Source: CAZMGY01 sp964565945 [NCBI: uncultured bacterium]
GTDB lineage: Bacteria; GCA-001730085
NCBI GenBank assembly: GCA_964565945.1
Contig: CAZMGY010000011.1
Location: forward strand, 48,390-112,389
Direction: 5' to 3'
DNA: 64,000 bases
A program made the translations under genes and the position numbers. Positions 17,912-26,193 of the stretch are shown here, piece after piece (the first letter of the stretch is position 1; each line of letters starts with the position of its first letter). The notes below the pieces were generated by a model. The model searched no databases. It saw only the letters and a list, made by a program, of their open reading frames with translations, and had not been told where the DNA came from.

Positions 17912-18065
17912 TTCTTTGTGTAGCTGGTGTCGTATTGTGGCCCGCTGGTTAAGCTGGAGGGTGCTAGGGTTTTGAATTTTATGTCATTTTTGCGAGAGGG
18001 ATGACGAGAGAGCAAATTTGAAGCTAAGAAAAATCAACATGGTTGATCTAGAAGGATAGCAATTA

Positions 18066-18776
18066 ATGTACTTGCATGGTAAAAATTCTGTCCGGGAGCG
18101 TTTGCTGTATCAGCCCGATACTATTCGACAAATTTGGATGCGGGATAACTTTGATGATGCTAGCATAATCCCGTTGCTGTACGCTCACAAAGTTGCGTTC
18201 AAAAAATGCTCCGACAAAGATGTAGGACGCTACGTTCCAGGAAAAAAACACCAAGGGATTGTTGCTGAGGTGGCCGATTTTACCTATGCGTTGCTGGATG
18301 ATGTGGTGAACGATCCGCAACAACCCACATTAATGTTTTTGGACAAAGTGCAAGATCCGCAGAACTTGGGTGGGATTATGCGAACCTTGGCCTGTTTTGG
18401 AGGTATTGTTTTGTGTATCTCCAAGCATAAGTCGTGCAGCGTGAACGAGACCGTTTTGCATGTGGCGGCAGGGGCGGATAATTATTTGCAAGTGGTTCAA
18501 GTATCCAATACGATCAATGCCTTGGTTAAAGTGAAGCAAGCAGGGTATTGGACGGTTGGCATGGTTGTTGACGAAGGTAAGCCCCTTGATCGCGATTCGC
18601 TGGTCTTTCCTTTGGCAGTTGTTTTGGGTTCCGAAGGCGAAGGGATTGGTCCTTCGGTGCAAAAGTATTTGGATTTTTCGGTTACGATTCCGATGTATGG
18701 TGCCGACTTATCCTTTAACGTGAGCATCGCAGCTGCTATATTAGCCTATGAATGTGTTCAGCAAAAGAAAGGTTAG
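18066..18776 (+). CDS. rlmB: SpoU-family RNA 2'-O-methyltransferase (RlmB-like)
   Basis: A SpoU/TrmH-class SAM-dependent 2'-O-methyltransferase, most like RlmB, which modifies G2251 of 23S rRNA. The first 75 residues form the L30e-like substrate-binding domain (LHGKNSVRERL, then KKHQGIVAEV). The knot domain has DPQNLGGIMRTLACFG near residue 97, VLGSEGEGIGPSV near 190 and IPMYGADLSFNVSIAAAI near 210; the usual SLNVS reads SFNVS. At 236 residues it is slightly short. The exact target nucleotide cannot be fixed from sequence. It ends 8 bases before the dihydroorotase gene. Confidence 0.88.
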   Translation: MYLHGKNSVRERLLYQPDTIRQIWMRDNFDDASIIPLLYAHKVAFKKCSDKDVGRYVPGKKHQGIVAEVADFTYALLDDVVNDPQQPTLMFLDKVQDPQNLGGIMRTLACFGGIVLCISKHKSCSVNETVLHVAAGADNYLQVVQVSNTINALVKVKQAGYWTVGMVVDEGKPLDRDSLVFPLAVVLGSEGEGIGPSVQKYLDFSVTIPMYGADLSFNVSIAAAILAYECVQQKKG

Positions 18777-18784
18777 GTGAAGTT

Positions 18785-20101
18785 ATGGCGGGGTCTTTAA
18801 TTATAAGACAAGCAATAGTTGTGTCGTCGGAAAAATCGTTTGTGGCGGATATTTTGATCCGCAAGGGTAAATTTGTATCGATTGAGCCCACCATTGGGCA
18901 CGATGCTGGAGAAGAAATCAATGGTCGGGGTCTTCATTTGATTCCGGGAGTTTTGGATCCGCAAGTACATTTTCGTGATCCTGGGATGACTTGGAAAGAA
19001 GATTTGGAGACAGGTTCAAAAGCAGCTGCTTCGGGGGGTGTGACTAGTTTTTTTGAAATGCCTAACACCAATCCTCCAACCATTAATGCTACTGCGATTA
19101 AAGCCAAAAAAGATTTGGCGCGTGAGAAATCTTTGGTTAATTTTAACTTTTTTATTGGTGCGACGCCCGATAACTTAGATGAGTTGAATAACACACCTAA
19201 TGTGTGTGGTATTAAGATTTTTATGGGTTCGTCGACGGGAACATTATTGGTACATAAGCCAGAGGACTTGGAGCGTATCTTTGCCAACGGGACACGCTTA
19301 ATTGCAGTGCATGCCGAAGATGAAGAGCGGATTCGTTTGAACACCGAGAAATACGCGGGAACCGCGGATGTTTCGGAGCATGCCCGCATTCGTGATGTTG
19401 AAACAGCCGTGTTGGCTACACGCCAGGGAGTGTCTTTGTCGCGCCGTTTTCAACGACGTTTGCATATTTTACATATGACGACTGCCGAAGAAGCCGAAAT
19501 TATTCGCACCGAAAAAAGGAGTGCTCCGATCAGTGCCGAGGTGTGTCCCCAGCACTTTTTGTTACATGCTCCCGAAGTTTATGAGAAATTGGGTACCTTG
19601 GCTCAAATGAACCCTCCCTTGCGTGATAAGCGTCATGGAGAAGTCTTATGGCAATCTCTCAAAGACGGTGTGATCGACTGCATTGCTACCGATCATGCCC
19701 CTCATACTTTGGAAGAAAAAAATCAACCTTATGGCAAAGCTCCTTCGGGGATGCCAGGGGTAGAAACGTCTCTGCCGATGATGCTTAACCGCGTTAATCA
19801 GGGGTTGTGTATCTTGCAAGATGTGGTCAAATGGATGTGCGAAAAGCCGGTAGAGCTTTATAAAGTCAAAAATAAGGGCTATATTCGCCCTGGGTTTGAT
19901 GCCGATTGTGTTTTGGTCGATATGAAGAAGACCAAAATGATTGAAAATGGCAAGCTTTATGCTAAAGTCAACTGGAGTCCTTATAATGGTTGGATCACCC
20001 AAGGTTGGCCGATCATGACCTTTGTGAATGGTAATCTCGTTTTTCGTGAAGGGGACTTTTTTATCGAGAAAAAAGGTAAAGAAATCAAAATTGCGGATTA
20101 G
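18785..20101 (+). CDS. pyrC: dihydroorotase (catalytically complete copy)
   Basis: Zinc amidohydrolase that cyclises carbamoyl aspartate to dihydroorotate in pyrimidine synthesis. In 438 residues the catalytic pieces are: DPQVHFRDPG near residue 57, the presumptive carboxylated Lys in GIKIFMGSSTG near 144, AVHAED near 178, ILHMTT near 228, and the intact catalytic Asp in IATDHAPHTLEEK near 303. The first metal His of the usual HxH is Gln, which to my recollection is normal for a subgroup of bacterial dihydroorotases. The ATG at 18785 follows GGTGAAG. It is likely the functional dihydroorotase, because the second homologue, at 54114, has lost its active site. Confidence 0.9.
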   Translation: MAGSLIIRQAIVVSSEKSFVADILIRKGKFVSIEPTIGHDAGEEINGRGLHLIPGVLDPQVHFRDPGMTWKEDLETGSKAAASGGVTSFFEMPNTNPPTINATAIKAKKDLAREKSLVNFNFFIGATPDNLDELNNTPNVCGIKIFMGSSTGTLLVHKPEDLERIFANGTRLIAVHAEDEERIRLNTEKYAGTADVSEHARIRDVETAVLATRQGVSLSRRFQRRLHILHMTTAEEAEIIRTEKRSAPISAEVCPQHFLLHAPEVYEKLGTLAQMNPPLRDKRHGEVLWQSLKDGVIDCIATDHAPHTLEEKNQPYGKAPSGMPGVETSLPMMLNRVNQGLCILQDVVKWMCEKPVELYKVKNKGYIRPGFDADCVLVDMKKTKMIENGKLYAKVNWSPYNGWITQGWPIMTFVNGNLVFREGDFFIEKKGKEIKIAD

Positions 20102-20102
20102 C

Positions 20103-20132
20103 TTGACATATGAGGGGTCTATTCCGTATAAT
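20103..20132 (+). promoter_or_regulatory. consensus promoter for the tRNA-Cys/tRNA-Leu pair
   Basis: Perfect TTGACA (20103-20108) and perfect TATAAT (20127-20132) separated by 18 bases, immediately after the pyrC stop codon and 15 bases before tRNA-Cys. This is one of the two best sigma-70-type promoters in the window and fits a highly transcribed stable RNA. Confidence 0.8.
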
Positions 20133-20147
20133 GGTGGATTTATTTAT

Positions 20148-20219
20148 GGCGACATGGCCAAGTGGTAAGGCAGGAGCCTGCAAAGCTTTTATCCCCCAGT
20201 TCGAATCTGGGTGTCGCCT
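20148..20219 (+). tRNA. tRNA-Cys (anticodon GCA)
   Basis: Acceptor stem GGCGACA pairs with TGTCGCC; the anticodon loop CTGCAAA is held by GGAGC/GCTTT and gives anticodon GCA; the T arm is CCCAG-TTCGAAT-CTGGG; the discriminator base is T, as expected for cysteine tRNAs. The CCA end is not encoded. Co-transcribed with the tRNA-Leu 25 bases downstream. Confidence 0.95.
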
Positions 20220-20244
20220 AAAAAAAATTAGGTATTGATTTTTT

Positions 20245-20330
20245 GGGTGAGTGGTGGAACTGGTAGACACGAGGGACTTAAAATCCCTTGGCCCTTTGTA
20301 GTTGTGCGGGTTCAAGTCCCGCCTCGCCCA
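20245..20330 (+). tRNA. tRNA-Leu (anticodon TAA)
   Basis: Acceptor stem GGGTGAG pairs with CTCGCCC; anticodon loop CTTAAAA gives anticodon TAA (reads UUA/UUG); a long variable arm between the anticodon and T stems marks a class II tRNA; the T arm is GCGGG-TTCAAGT-CCCGC; discriminator A. CCA is not encoded. Confidence 0.95.
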
Positions 20331-20448
20331 AAAAATTTCTTTTCTTCTAAAACACTCTCTCTTTTAATGACAATCTAAGGAGATGTCTTTACAATTAGGG
20401 GCAAAGGTATACCCGTGGGTTGGCTTTTATTTTAAGGGGATATCAATT

Positions 20449-21783
20449 ATGGCTGAATTAAGACCGTTTTCTGGAATTATGTATAACACTGATCACGTGA
20501 CCAATGTGTCTGAAGTGATTTCGTTACCCTATGATAAAATTTCTAAGGAGCAGCTTGAGGCTTATTTGAGTGTTACGTCTTACAACATTGCCAATGTGAT
20601 TTTGGGTCAGGATATTGAAGGCGATAGCGAGAGTTACAACAAGTACACGCGTGCCAACGACTATATGCAAGACTGGATGGAGCAAGGTGTGCTTAAAGCC
20701 GACAGTGGTGAGCAGTTTTATATATACGAGGAAGAGTACACGATTCCCGAAACCGATACGATAACGCGCAGAACTGCTTTGGTGGCCATGGTTCTCTTGG
20801 AGGAGTTTGATAAAAAAGTGATTTTGCCTCATGAAAGAACTTTGGCGGGTCCCAAAGCCGATCGTCTTAAACTGATGCAAAACACCAGTATGAATTTTGG
20901 TCAAATTTTTGGCTTGTTTAAAGATTCCGAGCAAAAAACAACAGAGATTATGAATGCTTATAAGCAGGGTGAACCCTATTTGGATGCTAAGACCAATGAA
21001 GAAGGTGTGCGCCATCGTTTGTGGAACATCGATAAGTCTGCAGATATTCAAGTGATTCAGCAGCTTTTTGAGGATAAACAGATTTACATTGCCGATGGTC
21101 ATCATCGTTATACTACTGCCATTAACTACCGTGATGAGTTGCGAGCCCAAGGTTTGGCGGATGATTCCATGGCGAATTATCGCTTGATGTCGTTAGTGGA
21201 CATCGAGGATGAAGGGATGAATGTTTTGCCAACCCATCGTATTGTGAATGGTTTGCAAAACCTGAACAACACAACTTTTCTTAATAAATTGTCGGACTAT
21301 TTTGAAATGGAAACCTTTGTGAAGCATGAGCGTGGTTACTTTTTGGATGCGCTTAATAAGGACCGTCCAGGTTATTGTATTGGTTTAAGTCTGCACGATG
21401 ATGACGAATATTATTTGCTCACTTTGAAAGATAGTGAAGCTGTTGAGCAAGTGATGGGGCAGTTTCCCGACTGCATTCGTTCTTTGGATGTTGCTATTTT
21501 GCACCAGTTGATTTTGTATCATATTATGGGCATGACCGAAGAAGATACGGAGAAACAAACCTACCTTACCTACGAACGTTCGGTGGAGCAAGCGTTGAAT
21601 TTAACCAATGATGGCGATGCTCAAGCGACCTTTGTTTTGCGTCCAACAGCTGTGGAGCAAGTGTTGAATGTGGCCGATGCTAGTGAATATATGCCACAGA
21701 AATCGACTGACTTTTTTCCAAAACTGTACACGGGGATTGTGATGGCTAGGATTGTCAACCCTGTGGCTAAAGTTAAGTTTTAG
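20449..21783 (+). CDS. DUF1015 family protein
   Basis: A member of the DUF1015 family (444 residues), conserved in many bacteria and without a firmly assigned reaction. It begins with LRPFSGIMYN and has VISLPYDKIS near residue 22, then SYNIANVILGQD near 44 and the family hallmark IADGHHRYTTAINYRDE near 212. No signal peptide or membrane segment, so cytoplasmic. The ATG at 20449 was chosen for the AAGGGGA at 20434-20440 and the conserved N-terminus; an upstream in-frame ATG at 20383 would add 22 unconserved residues. Single gene between the tRNAs and the rny operon. Confidence 0.88.
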   Translation: MAELRPFSGIMYNTDHVTNVSEVISLPYDKISKEQLEAYLSVTSYNIANVILGQDIEGDSESYNKYTRANDYMQDWMEQGVLKADSGEQFYIYEEEYTIPETDTITRRTALVAMVLLEEFDKKVILPHERTLAGPKADRLKLMQNTSMNFGQIFGLFKDSEQKTTEIMNAYKQGEPYLDAKTNEEGVRHRLWNIDKSADIQVIQQLFEDKQIYIADGHHRYTTAINYRDELRAQGLADDSMANYRLMSLVDIEDEGMNVLPTHRIVNGLQNLNNTTFLNKLSDYFEMETFVKHERGYFLDALNKDRPGYCIGLSLHDDDEYYLLTLKDSEAVEQVMGQFPDCIRSLDVAILHQLILYHIMGMTEEDTEKQTYLTYERSVEQALNLTNDGDAQATFVLRPTAVEQVLNVADASEYMPQKSTDFFPKLYTGIVMARIVNPVAKVKF

Positions 21784-22092
21784 ACCTTGGTTGCGATTGT
21801 CTTGCACATGTTTTGAGCTGTAATTAATAAGTTGAAGGATTGCATATGTGATTGCAGATCCTTGTATTTTCTTGAAGGATAGATTCTTAGACTTGTTGAA
21901 TAAGCCATGTAATATGTTCTTAAGGGATTTCTGGCGGCTTAATTTTGATGTTGGGGGCAGAGCTGTGTTTTGTGATTGTAGCCTTAATGGCAACATCCAT
22001 CCAAGATGCCTTTGTCTCTTTTGTAATGCTCTCAAAAGATTTTTTTAAAACAAAATGTATAAAATTACAATGGTTATTTTTAATTAATGTGA
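21784..22092. other. gene-free stretch between DUF1015 and the rny promoter
   Basis: About 310 bases without a supportable gene. On the minus strand, from about 22060 down to 21784, one frame gives a protein-like string interrupted by several stops (for example KPPEIP then a stop, EHITWLIQQV then a stop), which could be a very old gene remnant, but I cannot match it to any family. No convincing stem-loop terminator was found for the DUF1015 gene. Confidence 0.3.
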
Positions 22093-22119
22093 TTGAGTGA
22101 AAAATGTCTATGATATAAT
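22093..22119 (+). promoter_or_regulatory. extended -10 promoter for the rny operon
   Basis: TTGAGT (22093-22098), a short 15-base spacer and TGA-TATAAT (22111-22119), an extended -10 element that tolerates poor -35 spacing. It would start a transcript near 22126 that covers the 25-codon ORF at 22157 and then rny, ymdB, xseA, xseB, ispA and dxs. Confidence 0.55.
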
Positions 22120-22156
22120 AATTAAATATTCTTCGATCGTGTCGTGGGAGGATTCT

Positions 22157-22234
22157 ATGATCAACAAAACCGTTAAGAGTGGCTTATTAAACAACGCCGT
22201 TAATGTTGTTTCAAGGATGCGAGGAGTTGGATGA
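22157..22234 (+). CDS. 25-codon ORF coupled to rny (leader or small protein)
   Basis: A short ORF with a strong ribosome binding site (GGGAGG at 22146-22151) and an ATG at 22157, encoding 25 residues: MINKTVKSGLLNN followed by AVNVVSRMRGVG. Its TGA stop overlaps the ATG of rny (ATGA at 22231-22234), so ribosomes finishing it could re-initiate on rny. It is basic and shows no membrane segment. I do not recognise it. It may be a translational leader that controls RNase Y synthesis, a real small protein, or the shortened remains of a gene that normally precedes rny (zapA is one candidate position-wise, but there is no sequence support). Confidence 0.45.
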   Translation: MINKTVKSGLLNNAVNVVSRMRGVG

Positions 22235-23799
22235 TGGATCAGACATTTGTTTTGAATATTGTGCTTTTAGTAGCTATCCCAGGGAGCTTTTTTGTGGGTT
22301 ACGGCCTGAGTAAGTTATCAGCACGGAGGAACATGCTTTCGGCACAAAATCAAACCCAAAAGATCATCGAAGAGGCGCTGAGGGAGGCTGAAAATAAGAG
22401 CAAAGAGCTCGAATTGGAGGCACGTTCCAAAATTTTTGAGCAGCAAACTCAATTTGAACAAGAAATAACTTTGCGTCGTGAAGATTTTCAAAAACATGAG
22501 CAGCGTTTGGAAGTGCGTGAAGATAAACTTGATCAGCGTTTAGCTATCTGTGAAAATTTGGAAAAAGATCTTAAGCAGCAGCAAGAGAGTGTAGCTAAGT
22601 TGGAGAAAGAATGGCAGGATAAAACTCAACACCTCGAAGGTGTTTTATCGAAACAATTGGAGCTTTTGGAGAAAGCTTCAGGTCTTACGGCTGTTGAGGC
22701 GAAGCGTGTTCTAATGGCTAAGGTCGAGCACGATCTTCAAAAAGACCAAGCGGTGATGATTCGCAAATATGAGCAAGAGGCCTTAAGGCAAGTTGCTCGA
22801 CGGGCCAAGGATTTGATTGCTGAGTCGGTGAAAAAGTATGGGGCTGGTCATGTGGCCGAAGTTGCTATTTCCGTAGTTCAATTACCGAGTGATGACGTGA
22901 AAGGTCGTGTGATCGGGCGAGAAGGTCGCAATATTCGCGCTCTTGAGGCGGCGACGGGTGTGAGTGTGATTGTTGATGATACGCCTGAGATGATTGTTCT
23001 TTCGGGCTTTGATCCGATTCGTCGCGAAGTGGCGCGGATGAGTTTAGAACGTTTGATCAAAGATGGTCGTATTCACCCTTCACGCATTGATGAAGTGGTG
23101 GAGAAGGTCCAGTCTGAGCTGGCTGAACATATTGAATCTTTGGGCCATGATTTGATTAACGAAGTTGGGTTGCAGAATGTCCATCCAGAAATCATTAAGT
23201 TGTTAGGGCGCTTGAATTATCGCACCAGTTACGGGCAAAACATTTGGCATCATTCCAAAGAAGTGGCTTATTTGATGGCGCACTTTGCTGAGGAATTAGG
23301 TTTGGATATTGATTTAGCTAAAAGGGTTGGCTTATTGCATGACTTAGGCAAGGCGGTAACGCATGAAGTCGAAGGGGGACATGCTTGGATTGGTGCTGAT
23401 TTGGCGCGTAAGTACCAAGAGGACGAATTAGTGGTCAATGCAATTGAAGCACATCACGAAGATGTGGAACCCGAAAGCATTTATGCCGTACTGGTTGCGG
23501 CGGCGGATGCCATTTCGGCTTCGCGCCCCGGGGCACGATGTTCCAATATGGATGAGTATGTGAATCGTTTGGACAAACTGGAATCGCTTGCCAAGACATT
23601 CAATGGTGTGGAAAAGAGCTTTGCTTTGCAGGCTGGGCGTGAGGTGCGCGTGGTCGTGAAAGCTGATCAAGTTAACGATGATCAAGCCTTGTTGATGGCG
23701 CGTGATTTGGCTAAAAGAATTGAAGATGAAATGGTGTATCCTGGCCAAATTAAAGTGAGTGTGATTCGGGAAAGCAAAGCCGTGGAGTATGCTAAGTGA
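22231..23799 (+). CDS. rny: ribonuclease Y
   Basis: Membrane-anchored endoribonuclease that initiates mRNA decay. The 522-residue product has an N-terminal membrane anchor (about residues 5-25), a long charged coiled coil (about 40-180, rich in EQQ and KLE), a KH RNA-binding domain (GRVIGREGRNIRALEAATGV near 226, IVLSGFDPIRREVA near 253) and an HD phosphohydrolase domain with LLHDLGKAV near 370 and IEAHHEDVEPES near 408. The length matches the family. The ATG at 22231 or 22234 follows GAGGAG at 22220-22225. It heads a DNA/RNA and isoprenoid operon. Confidence 0.96.
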   Translation: MMDQTFVLNIVLLVAIPGSFFVGYGLSKLSARRNMLSAQNQTQKIIEEALREAENKSKELELEARSKIFEQQTQFEQEITLRREDFQKHEQRLEVREDKLDQRLAICENLEKDLKQQQESVAKLEKEWQDKTQHLEGVLSKQLELLEKASGLTAVEAKRVLMAKVEHDLQKDQAVMIRKYEQEALRQVARRAKDLIAESVKKYGAGHVAEVAISVVQLPSDDVKGRVIGREGRNIRALEAATGVSVIVDDTPEMIVLSGFDPIRREVARMSLERLIKDGRIHPSRIDEVVEKVQSELAEHIESLGHDLINEVGLQNVHPEIIKLLGRLNYRTSYGQNIWHHSKEVAYLMAHFAEELGLDIDLAKRVGLLHDLGKAVTHEVEGGHAWIGADLARKYQEDELVVNAIEAHHEDVEPESIYAVLVAAADAISASRPGARCSNMDEYVNRLDKLESLAKTFNGVEKSFALQAGREVRVVVKADQVNDDQALLMARDLAKRIEDEMVYPGQIKVSVIRESKAVEYAK

Positions 23800-24602
23800 T
23801 GTTAGATGTTGTTCGTATTTTGATTGTAGGAGATGTTGTTGGGCGGGCAGGTGAGCGAGCTGTTGTTGAACTGTGGCCACGACTGAAAGAAGAGAAAGAT
23901 ATTCACTTTTGTATTGTGAATGCCGAAAATATTGGTGAAAAAGGTTCTGGGATTACGTCTGAAGCTCTGAAAAACCTTTTGGATTGTGGTGTCGATGTGG
24001 TGACTGGAGGGGACCATATGGGTAAAAAACGCAAGGAGCCGGGCTTCGTTATGGAAGGCGAATGTTTGTTGCGTCCAGCTAATTATGTGAATGATCCAGG
24101 TGTAGGGTCGATGCTGTTTAGGGTTCAGGGGCATGATGATATTAAGATTGGAGTGACCAATGTACTCGGCAATGTGTTTATGGAGAAAGTGCCCGCTGCG
24201 TTTAAAACGGCTCAAGAAGAAGTCGGAAAGCTTAAACTGTTGACCGATATTGTGATTATTGATTTTCATGCCGAAGCTTCGTCCGAGAAAGTCGCTATGG
24301 GGCTCTTTTTGGATGGGCAAGTCAGTGCAGTAGTTGGAACGCACACGCATGTGCAAACGGCCGATGATCGTATTTTGCCTGGACAGACAGCCTATATGAC
24401 GGATTTAGGAATGACTGGTGGGCGTGATGGTGTGATTGGTCGTAAAAAAGAAAATGTGATTTTGAAGTTTTTGAATAAGCCACATTCGAAATTTGAGGTG
24501 GCCACTGACGATATTTGGTTGAATGGAGCCATCATAGATGTTGAAACCAAAACAGGACGAGCTATTCACATCGAACGGGTTAGCCAGTCACTCGACAGCT
24601 AA
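23799..24602 (+). CDS. ymdB: YmdB-type metallophosphoesterase (TIGR00282 family)
   Basis: A calcineurin-like phosphoesterase; B. subtilis YmdB hydrolyses 2',3'-cyclic nucleotides and is encoded next to rny there too, so the gene pair is conserved. Of 267 residues, the metal-site motifs are ILIVGDVVGRAG near residue 8, VNAENIGEKGSGIT near 40, TGGDHMGKK near 68 (the usual N of the TGGNH motif is D here), DFHAEASSEK near 152 and VGTHTHVQTAD near 176, followed by MTDLGMTGGRDGVIG. The ATG at 23799 overlaps the rny stop by one base. Its last 65 bases overlap xseA in another frame. Confidence 0.9.
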   Translation: MLDVVRILIVGDVVGRAGERAVVELWPRLKEEKDIHFCIVNAENIGEKGSGITSEALKNLLDCGVDVVTGGDHMGKKRKEPGFVMEGECLLRPANYVNDPGVGSMLFRVQGHDDIKIGVTNVLGNVFMEKVPAAFKTAQEEVGKLKLLTDIVIIDFHAEASSEKVAMGLFLDGQVSAVVGTHTHVQTADDRILPGQTAYMTDLGMTGGRDGVIGRKKENVILKFLNKPHSKFEVATDDIWLNGAIIDVETKTGRAIHIERVSQSLDS

Positions 24603-25935
24603 AACCATTTGGAGTGTTAGTGAGTTAACGAAGCAAATCAAATTTCAGCTGGAGCAATCGTTCACGAAAATTTGGGTGTCTGGGGAAGTTTCTAATTTTG
24701 TCCGTCATAGTTCGGGTCATATGTACATGACGCTCAAGGATAAGGGTGCTCAGATTTGTCTTGTGATTTTTGCCAGTGTGAATCGTTATCTTAAATTCGA
24801 GATCAAAAATGGGATGGAGGTCGTGGTTTCGGGGCCTGTGACGGTCTATGCACGATCGGGTCAGTATCAGATTATGGGGCAATACATTGAACCGAAGGGC
24901 GTTGGTGCGTTACAGTTGGCCTTTGAGCAACTCAAAGAAAAATTGAAGGCCGAGGGCTTATTCGATGAGCACATAAAACGTGATGTTCCTGCTTATCCTC
25001 AAACGATTGGAGTGGTGACTTCGCCCACGGGAGCAGCCATTCGAGATATTTTGAATGTTTTGGAGCGTCGCTACCCCGTGGTGGACGTTCTTGTTTGTCC
25101 AGTGAAAGTGCAAGGAGAGGGAGCGGCTCAGGAAATTGCTAGTGCGATTGAACTCTGCAATGGGTATGCCCACATCGATGTTTTGATTGTGGGACGAGGT
25201 GGTGGTAGCATGGAAGATTTGTGGGCATTTAATGAAGAGATTGTGGCACGGGCTATTTATGCTTCGGATATTCCGATTGTGTCGGCGGTGGGTCATGAGA
25301 TTGATTTTTCGATTGCTGACTTTGTGGCCGATATGCGTGCACCAACACCCTCGGCAGCTGCTGAGTTGGTGGTGCCTGATGTTGCCGATTTGCAACGGCG
25401 TTTGGCTTACAGCTATAAAAATTTAGTTCAGTCGATGCGACGGGTTTTGGCCGATCGTTGGCAAGAGCTTCGTTTGTTGGTGCAGAACCATTCGTTTCGG
25501 GACTATGTGAGCTGTTTGCAACAGTGCCAGCAACAGGTGGATGCACTCGAGGAGCAGTTGCATGGTTGCCATCAAGTGAATCAAGAAGAACGACGCCTGC
25601 GTTTAAAAGCTCTCCAGGAGCGTTTGAACCTTTTAAGTCCTTGGCAACGTTTGGCTTGGAACAAAGAAGAGCTTAAGCATTTGGAACACGCTCTTTTGCG
25701 TACGATTGATTATCGTTTAAAACGATCTCGAGAGAGTGTTTCTGGGCAAATTGGTAAAATTAATGTTTTAAGTCCTTTAAATGTTATTTCACGCGGATAT
25801 AGTATTGTATTTGATGCCGAAAGTGGAGATGTGATAAAATCTACTCATTCTCTTTTAGAGGGTATGCTGATCAAAACACAGCTCCATGATGGAGATGTAT
25901 ACTCGCTTGTGGATCGTGTGTGTCCTCAAGCATAA
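24538..25935 (+). CDS. xseA: exodeoxyribonuclease VII large subunit
   Basis: Catalytic subunit of exonuclease VII, which degrades single-stranded DNA. The 465-residue product has the N-terminal OB fold (IWSVSELTKQIK, then KIWVSGEVSNF and SGHMYMTLKD near residue 60), then the exonuclease domain with IGVVTSPTGAAIRDI near 155, VLIVGRGGGSMEDLWAFNEE near 215 and PIVSAVGHEIDFSIADFVADMRAPTPSAAAE near 245, and a coiled C-terminal region. The start lies inside ymdB (65-base overlap); the conserved part begins about 24 residues in. XseB follows after 15 bases. Confidence 0.95.
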   Translation: MLKPKQDELFTSNGLASHSTAKTIWSVSELTKQIKFQLEQSFTKIWVSGEVSNFVRHSSGHMYMTLKDKGAQICLVIFASVNRYLKFEIKNGMEVVVSGPVTVYARSGQYQIMGQYIEPKGVGALQLAFEQLKEKLKAEGLFDEHIKRDVPAYPQTIGVVTSPTGAAIRDILNVLERRYPVVDVLVCPVKVQGEGAAQEIASAIELCNGYAHIDVLIVGRGGGSMEDLWAFNEEIVARAIYASDIPIVSAVGHEIDFSIADFVADMRAPTPSAAAELVVPDVADLQRRLAYSYKNLVQSMRRVLADRWQELRLLVQNHSFRDYVSCLQQCQQQVDALEEQLHGCHQVNQEERRLRLKALQERLNLLSPWQRLAWNKEELKHLEHALLRTIDYRLKRSRESVSGQIGKINVLSPLNVISRGYSIVFDAESGDVIKSTHSLLEGMLIKTQLHDGDVYSLVDRVCPQA

Positions 25936-25950
25936 TATAGGTGAAGAGTA

Positions 25951-26184
25951 ATGGCAAAAAAAAGTGCACAAAGTTTTGAAAATCAGCTCGAGAAGCTGGA
26001 AGAAGTTGTGGCTACCTTGGAAAAAGGTGATGTTTCTCTGGATGAGTCCTTAAAACTTTTCGAAGAGGGTATTAAAAATGTGCGCCAATGTAGCAAAATG
26101 TTGCAGACGGCGGAGCAAAAAGTAGAAGCTTTGATTGAAAAAAATGGGGACACGGAGTTGGAGCCGTTTGAAAAAGAAGAGTGA
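25951..26184 (+). CDS. xseB: exodeoxyribonuclease VII small subunit
   Basis: Small helical subunit that binds XseA. The 77-residue product has the family core SFENQLEKLEEVVATLEKGD, then SLDESLKLFEEG and a C-terminal KMLQTAEQKVE helix. ATG start after AGGTGAAGAG. It is adjacent to xseA and 9 bases before ispA, as in many bacteria, where xseB-ispA-dxs form a conserved group. Confidence 0.95.
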   Translation: MAKKSAQSFENQLEKLEEVVATLEKGDVSLDESLKLFEEGIKNVRQCSKMLQTAEQKVEALIEKNGDTELEPFEKEE

Positions 26185-26193
26185 TACAGGCAA

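Noticed and set aside
17983-18005. GTCAT...ATGAC inverted repeat in the ilvD-rlmB gap
   Set aside because: It resembles GTCATTGCGAG-type repeats of other bacteria, but it is a single, poorly matching copy without the CTTGA core of the repeat family described here.
18934-19389. 151-codon minus-strand frame inside pyrC
   Set aside because: It is antisense to the strongly conserved dihydroorotase core and gives a Ser/Lys-rich shadow translation.
20524-21150. 208-codon minus-strand frame inside the DUF1015 gene
   Set aside because: Long, but antisense to the conserved DGHHRYTTA region; the His/Asn/Leu-rich translation is typical of a shadow frame.
21601-22035. 144-codon open frame on the minus strand overlapping the end of the DUF1015 gene
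   Set aside because: Low-complexity translation, no family resemblance, no ribosome binding site, and half of it is antisense to a well-supported gene.
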